This document shows, in pieces, positions 58,801 through 64,000 of a DNA stretch of 64,000 nt (positions are counted from its first letter, which is position 1; each line of letters begins with the position of its first letter). The translations under genes and the position numbers were made by a program. The stretch spans positions 12,936,037 to 13,000,036 of the forward strand of contig NC_023754.2 in NCBI RefSeq assembly GCF_000499845.2, written 5' to 3'. The DNA comes from Phaseolus vulgaris (lineage: Eukaryota; Streptophyta; Magnoliopsida; Fabales; Fabaceae). Below the pieces are notes generated by a model. That model saw nothing but the letters and a program-made list of their open reading frames with translations. It searched no databases and was not told the DNA's origin.

Positions 58801-60470
58801 ATAAATAGACTGAGACATATGTTGGATTTTCCTTGTGTTAATCTTTTTAACTTTGATTCTCTACTTGGTGTGAAGTGATATTTGATGACAATATATTTTG
58901 TTCACACACATAGTCCTTGATTATTGTTTTCCCTTAAGTATAGTTAGCTTGTCAATCAAACCCTTCAATCATATTCCCTTTAGCCACTTTCACCAACACA
59001 ATATAGCTTTTGTAATTAACAAAGTCAATGTTGGTTAACTAGCTAAATACATACCAATTTTGAATGTGTAGCATATAGGGGATCATTTAGCATCTAAGTC
59101 CACACAATAATAAAAAAAAAAACCCTTCAAGAGCACATTGTGAATTATTTTTTAAAATAATTTCAATATCCTTAATTTTTGTTTAGGTATCACAAAACAC
59201 TTGTCAAATAAAGGTGACAAAATAAGTCAGTTTCTATCAAAAGTGGAAGAGAATGGGTTGGCTCATAATAGATAGATAAGTTGAAAGTCGTACAGCCCAT
59301 CCTGTCATTTCTTTCTTATATTTTTGTATTTAAAATATATATTTATTTTTAAAACATAATTAATCATGTAAAAGAATTTAAGTCTTTAATTTATTTAGTT
59401 AATGTTTCTCATTTTATAAATTAAAAAAATTAATACTTGTATATGTTAAATTAATCTATTATATTTAATAATTAAAATATAATTCATAAGTGTTACCAAT
59501 TTAAGTTACTTGTATATTTAATTATACTACTTTATTTCAAAAGTAAGTAGTTTCTGAAAAAATATTGAAATTTAATAACAAGAATAAAAGAGGCCATTAA
59601 AATCCAACACCAATCAATGAAGGGTATTTTAGAATTAATATCACAAAATAAAGTAAAATTCATTTATATTTTATATCAACTCCGAAAGACCAATTTTTTT
59701 ATACTCAAGACGTGAAGGAGATTTCGTAGCGAGAGGGGCAAAAATTTCTTGCTAACTAGATAATTTGAAGCTGTCATGTTTTTAATATATTTAATATTTC
59801 TTTATATTTACTTAAAACTAACATAAAAAATCTTAAAATATTAAGATATGAAAATAATAACCATAAACATGTTTCATACGTAATATGAAATATATTGTAA
59901 TAATTTTATCCATTATAAAATTGTTTTCTTTATATAAGTAAAATTATTAGACAAATAATAATATATTTATTATATATTTGATTGAGTTTATAAGATTTGA
60001 TGCTGATAAATTCATTGTTTGATATAATTCTAATCAAAGCACACTATAAAGCTCAATTCAATTGTATAATCCAACAAAATAAAATAATAATTGTTTGGTG
60101 AAACTAAAATTGTGGAGAACAGTTTAAGTAGTTGGTGAAGATCGGATAATGAAGTTCCCATAAAATGGAAACATAGAGAGATGGACACAGAGAGAGAAAT
60201 GGCATGTTCTTCATTGTAAATAATTTGTCATGGTTATCAAATCGGGAGAAAAAGTTATGGTTGTAGTAATTAAAATATCCTTAGTTTTATTTTATATAAT
60301 AATTATGCTTTAAAAAATATAATTTAGAAAACTATATTATTTTTATTCTTATTTAATAAAATAAATTAAAGGTAAATTCAATTCTTCTATTTCTTTATGT
60401 TCTTGATTTCTTATTTTTTTTTCTCATAGTTAAAGTTTTTTTTAGTGAAACTAAATCTAATGTAAAAAAA
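58801..60470. other. AT-rich stretch without recognised gene
   Basis: Apart from the hAT-like end near 59210, nothing recognised. Confidence 0.5.
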
Positions 60471-61047
60471 TGTAAAGACGGGTTGATATAAAATTTAAGT
60501 TGAAGTTTTCTTAGATTGTCTAAAGGTGCTAAGTCTAGTAGTTTGTCACCATTTAGTGGTTTCAATTCGTTTAGTGCTTCAAAACAGTCTGATGAGTATC
60601 ATCGTTTGTTGGGTATTATTGTTTGTTGAAGAATTGTTATTTTGGATCGTCTAACTCTTCTATTTAATTTCCATGTAATTGTTGGTACCTCATGTTATTT
60701 TGAAGTCGAGCTATTGTACATGTGTTTGGTTTGTATGAGAAACGTCCTTAGTGGGAAGTTATAAGACAATTATTTTTTGTCTTGTACTTAGGAATTTGAA
60801 CTTGACAATTACTTTTGAAACTTTCAATGTGAAGATTCAAAGATAAACTTTGAGTTGTAAATCTCAGAAATTATCATAATAAACTCTATCGTGAACGTAG
60901 ACTACTTATAGTCAAACCACGTAAATTATTTGTGTGTGATTTTCCATACTATGTTCTATCCTATTTTACATTCTCATTCTCAATTTCTGCATTTTTGTAT
61001 TAAATAAATTGTTTATACGATCCAGTGAATTGTGTTTATGCTCAACA
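60471..61047 (+). repeat. 5' LTR of the Copia element
   Basis: About 577 bp, ending GTTTATGCTCAACA. Shares with the 3' LTR the blocks 'aaaatttaagtt', 'atcgtctaa', 'gtgtttg(g/a)tttgtatgag', 'ttgaacttgaca', 'agttgtaaatctca' and 'ccagtgaattgtgttt'. The start is uncertain by a few bases. Confidence 0.82.
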
Positions 61048-61099
61048 AATTGGTGTGGTGAATGTGGAATGAAGAAACTTAATCAAGACGACTTCTACA

Positions 61100-62040
61100 A
61101 TGTATGAGGTTGAGAAATTCATTGGCTTGAATGATTTCGAGTTATAGTGGTTGATGATGCGTGCTTTTTTGGTTCAACAAGGCCTTCTTGAGGCTTTGAA
61201 AGGATATTTCAAGTCTGACAAACCCATAACTGAAAAGGACAAAATTGGGTTGTTAGAAAAAGGTTTATCATGTAATTGTTATGAGTCTTGGTGACAAGGT
61301 CCTAAGACAAGTTTCGAAGAGAAGACTATAGCAAGATTATAGATGAAGCTTGAAAGCTTGTATATGACCAACTCCTTAGTTAACATGAAGCAGACGTTAT
61401 ACTCGTTTAAGATGAGTAGTGACAATGTTATTAGTGAACAACTGGGCGAATTTAATAAATTGATAATTGATCTTGAGAACATTGATGATGAAGATCAAGC
61501 ATTGTTGTTACTATGTGCTTTGTCAAAGACGCATGATTATTTCAAGGAGACTTTTTTGTATATGAGAGAAAGTCTTTCTCAAGGGGAGGTTCAGGATGCT
61601 TTGAACTCGAAAGTGTTGAATGACACGTTTGATGTGAAAACGTCAAATTCTAAAGATGACCTAGTAACAAAAGGAAGATCGTCTAATCATGCAAAATTGG
61701 GGGAAGGGCTAAATGGAGATCTAAGTCTAAGATTCATGATAGGAAGGTAGTGAATTCTCTCATATGTTATCATTGTAAGAAGGAAGGTCACACAATAAAA
61801 TATTGTCCTTTGAGGCAAAAGGGTGAAAATATTGCTAGACATTCTAGGTCTGGTAAATTGTCTAATGGATCGTTTATGTCTGGTAAAGCAGTTTTAGTGG
61901 AAGACAGTTATAAATCATTAGAGGTCCTCATGGTTTCGAGTAGTGTTGGTGATGGTAAAGCCCTCAGTCACACACAACCACATAATAAGGAGGATGAAGA
62001 CTTAGAGTCTATTTATGAACTTATTTGCAAATATGGGTCT
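61100..62040 (+). pseudogene. gag: Copia gag with zinc knuckle, broken
   Basis: Starts MYEVEKFIGLND (61100). Capsid blocks include VQQGLLEALKG, a frameshifted MSLGDKVLRQV (about 61280), LESLYMTNSLVNMKQTLYSF (61349-), QLGEFNKLIIDLENIDDEDQ, and LLCALSKTHDYFKETFLYMR. A stop at 61748 precedes the CCHC knuckle CYHCKKEGHTIKYC (61765-). This is the gag of Tnt1-type Copia elements, which forms the virus-like particle and binds RNA. It carries several stops and frameshifts. Confidence 0.88.
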
Positions 62041-62086
62041 AATTGGCTTTTGTTTATCTTTGTAGACCCTATTCATTATATTGTTA

Positions 62087-63130
62087 ATGTATGTTGATGA
62101 TATCTTGATAGCAAACAACAGTGAACCTGAGGTGAGAAAGGTTAAATCTAAACTGAATAGTGAGTTTGAGATGAAGGACTTGGGGGTTGCTAGAAAGATA
62201 TTGGGGATTGAGATCTCTAGATGATGTGAGTTGAAGCGTCTATATTTGTCTCAGGAGACCTATCTCAGAAAATTCTTTGATGAGTTTAGCATGACAAACT
62301 TGAAACTTGTTTCTACACCGTTTGCTTCCCACTACAAGTTGAGTAATGAACAGTCTCCTAAAAAGATGGAGGAACAACGCTATATGGATGGTATTCCGTA
62401 TGCAAATTCGGTTGGTTCGCTGATGTATGTAATGGTATGCATGCGGCCTAACATAATTTATGTTGTGAGTGTTGTTAGCACGCTAGCACATTACATCAAT
62501 GAACCATAGTTTATGTTTATGTCAAGAACATGGAACCTTACATAGCTTCCATAGTTTGTGTCTAATCCTAGAAGAGCTCATTACCTAGCTCTTAAATGGA
62601 TCCTTCAGTACTTGAAGGGGTTACTTGAAAAAGTCTTAGTTTATGGTGAAGCTAGACGATCAGCCAAAGATGTTCTCATATAAGGGTATATATTCTCATA
62701 TCAGGGTATGTCGACTCATATTTTGTTGGGTGCATGGACATAGGAAAATCTCTAACAAGTTATGTGTTTAATGCTTAAGGTACTGTCATCAGTTGCAAGG
62801 CTAGTCTCTTGAAGGCAATGGCTTTATTAATCACTGAAGCATAGTATATTTCCATGACAAAAGCAACAAAATAAGCCTTGTGGCTTAAAGGTGGTGCAAG
62901 ACCAAGTGGTAATTGTTCACTGTGATAATAGTAAATACATCTCTCAGAACCAAGTTTATCATGAAGGAACGAAGCACATTGATGTGAAGTTGCACTTCAT
63001 GAGAGAAAAGATTGTTCGAGAATTTGTGAAGGTGACAAAGGTCTCAACATATCAAATTTGTCTAATATGATCACGAAGGTATTGTCTGGCAATAAGTTCT
63101 TTAATTGTTTGGATTTTATCCAATTATGAG
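62087..63130 (+). pseudogene. Copia reverse transcriptase end and RNase H, broken
   Basis: Begins at the catalytic box MYVDDILIANN (62087), then LNSEFEMKDLGVARKILGIE, RLYLSQETYLRKFFDEFSMT (62237-), VSTPFASHYKLS, and IPYANSVGSLMYVMVCMRPN (to 62509). RNase H traces follow: LKWILQYLKGLLEK (about 62590-62630), VHCDNSKYISQNQVYHEGTK and HIDVKLHFMREKIV (about 62915-63020). The reverse transcriptase is missing everything before the YVDD box, and the frame before it is joined directly to gag-derived sequence. Stops throughout. Confidence 0.88.
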
Positions 63131-63206
63131 TGCCTATAATGGACTTAGATAAATTTTGAATGTTTTATCACACATGAGATTTGTACTAAACCCTGGAGGA
63201 GATTTA

Positions 63207-63884
63207 TGAAGTTTGGTTCAAATAAAATTTAAGTTCAAGTTTTCCTAAACCATCTAGAGGTGTTAGACCATCTAGTGGTTTGAGATCATCTAGTGGTTTG
63301 TTATCATCTACTTTTTCCAAACTTTGTAGTGGTTCAAGACCATCTAATGAGTATCAAAATTTGTTGAAAAACTGCTATTTTAGATCGTCTAATCCTTTTT
63401 GTTTAATTTTTCTAACTGTTAACACCTCATCATGTTATTTTAAAATTGAACAAATTGTAAGACAAGTATTTAACAATTGTACACGTGTTTGATTTGTATG
63501 ATAAACTTCCTTAGTGAAAAATTGTAAGACAAGTATTTAACAATTGTACACGTGTTTGATTTGTATGATAAACTGTCTTTAGTGAAAAATTGTAAGATAA
63601 TTATCTTTTGTCTTGTACTAAAAAACTTGAACTTGACACAGTTAATGCTTAAAAGTAAAAGTTGAGTTGAGAGTTTCAGTCTGAGGATTTATAGAGAAAC
63701 TTCTAAGTTGTAAATCTCATAAATTATCAGTTAACTTTGTCGTGGACATAAACGGGTTATAATCAAATCATAAATTATTTTGTGCGATTTTTTGCACTGC
63801 ATTATACCCTCTTTTACCTTATCATTCTTGATTTCTGCATTTTCATATTACGTACGGTCCAGTCAATTGTGTTTCTACTGAACA
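63207..63884 (+). repeat. 3' LTR of the Copia element
   Basis: About 678 bp, TGAAGTTTGG...TCTACTGAACA. Longer than the 5' LTR mainly because of a 67-bp tandem duplication at 63453-63586. Confidence 0.82.
63453..63586. repeat. 67-bp tandem duplication within the 3' LTR
   Basis: Two nearly identical copies beginning aattgtaagacaagtattta (63453 and 63520). The 5' LTR has a single copy of this region near 60710-60765. Confidence 0.93.
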
Positions 63885-64000
63885 ATAATAATTTTCTTAT
63901 TAGATATTTGTGGGTCCCCTGTCAATAATATAATCACAATAATAATAGTAATATATTAGATTTTCTTCATTTTCACTATAATGTTACAACAAAAAGGACA

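Larger units (their letters stand above)
60471..63884 (+). mobile_element. Internally deleted Copia element with both LTRs
   Basis: LTR 60471-61047 and LTR 63207-63884, with a 2.2 kb internal region holding a broken gag, a zinc knuckle, and the end of reverse transcriptase plus RNase H. Protease, integrase and the first part of reverse transcriptase are deleted. A purine-rich tract ggaggagattta lies just before the 3' LTR. The LTRs are clearly diverged, so the insertion is older than the Gypsy-like one. No target duplication could be identified with confidence. Confidence 0.85.

Noticed and set aside
60466..63889. Target duplication of the Copia element
   Set aside because: Candidate pentamers on the two sides do not match (aaaaa or aaatg versus ataat), and the LTR start is uncertain.

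Overview
The window is AT-rich eukaryotic nuclear DNA made almost entirely of plant transposable elements. I found no intact host gene, no tRNA or rRNA gene and no CRISPR array. The element families (L1-type LINEs, SIRE/Maximus-like Copia, a chromovirus-type Gypsy gag, CACTA with a tnp2-type transposase, hAT, and a TRIM whose repeats start TGTTGGAGATCCCACATCGA) suggest a legume, probably of the bean/soybean tribe. The species is an inference.

Layout. 1-960 is the 3' part of an LTR that cuts a minus-strand LINE (961-2825). 2826-4272 is a damaged minus-strand LTR. 4337-5565 is an inverted array of TRIM units. From about 5566 to 16110 runs one plus-strand LINE in four pieces. It is split by a 4.7 kb gag-only Gypsy-like element (6136-10814) and two solo LTRs (11296-12483, 13795-14907). 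Each insertion has a perfect 5-bp target duplication, and the TRIM array is also flanked by one. 16125-16935 is an opposing LINE fragment and 17290-18440 a broken CACTA transposase with subterminal repeats.

21219-35035 is a four-level nest. A plus Copia LTR (21219) is cut by a minus SIRE-like element (23749-about 35035). That element's LTR is cut by a plus relative (24400-32159), whose 3' LTR is cut in turn by a solo LTR (29930-31368). Both SIRE-like elements have no pol and instead carry a roughly 405-codon accessory ORF. Their LTRs and coding regions are sown with pairs of imperfect palindromes spaced 21 bp apart. 35036-36321 is a minus LINE reverse transcriptase and 36322-36710 a piece of a CACTA family whose complete non-autonomous copy lies at 46072-47432.

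36711-64000 is sparser and AT-rich. It holds foldback repeats, several short minus-strand LINE 3' ends with target duplications, a complete TRIM (53329-53722), a hAT-type element with an 8-bp duplication (57929-58792), and an internally deleted Copia element with both LTRs (60471-63884).

Almost everything coding is broken. The exception is the 474-codon gag ORF at 8440-9864, which is open and sits between two nearly identical LTRs. It is the youngest and most plausibly mobile (in trans) unit here.
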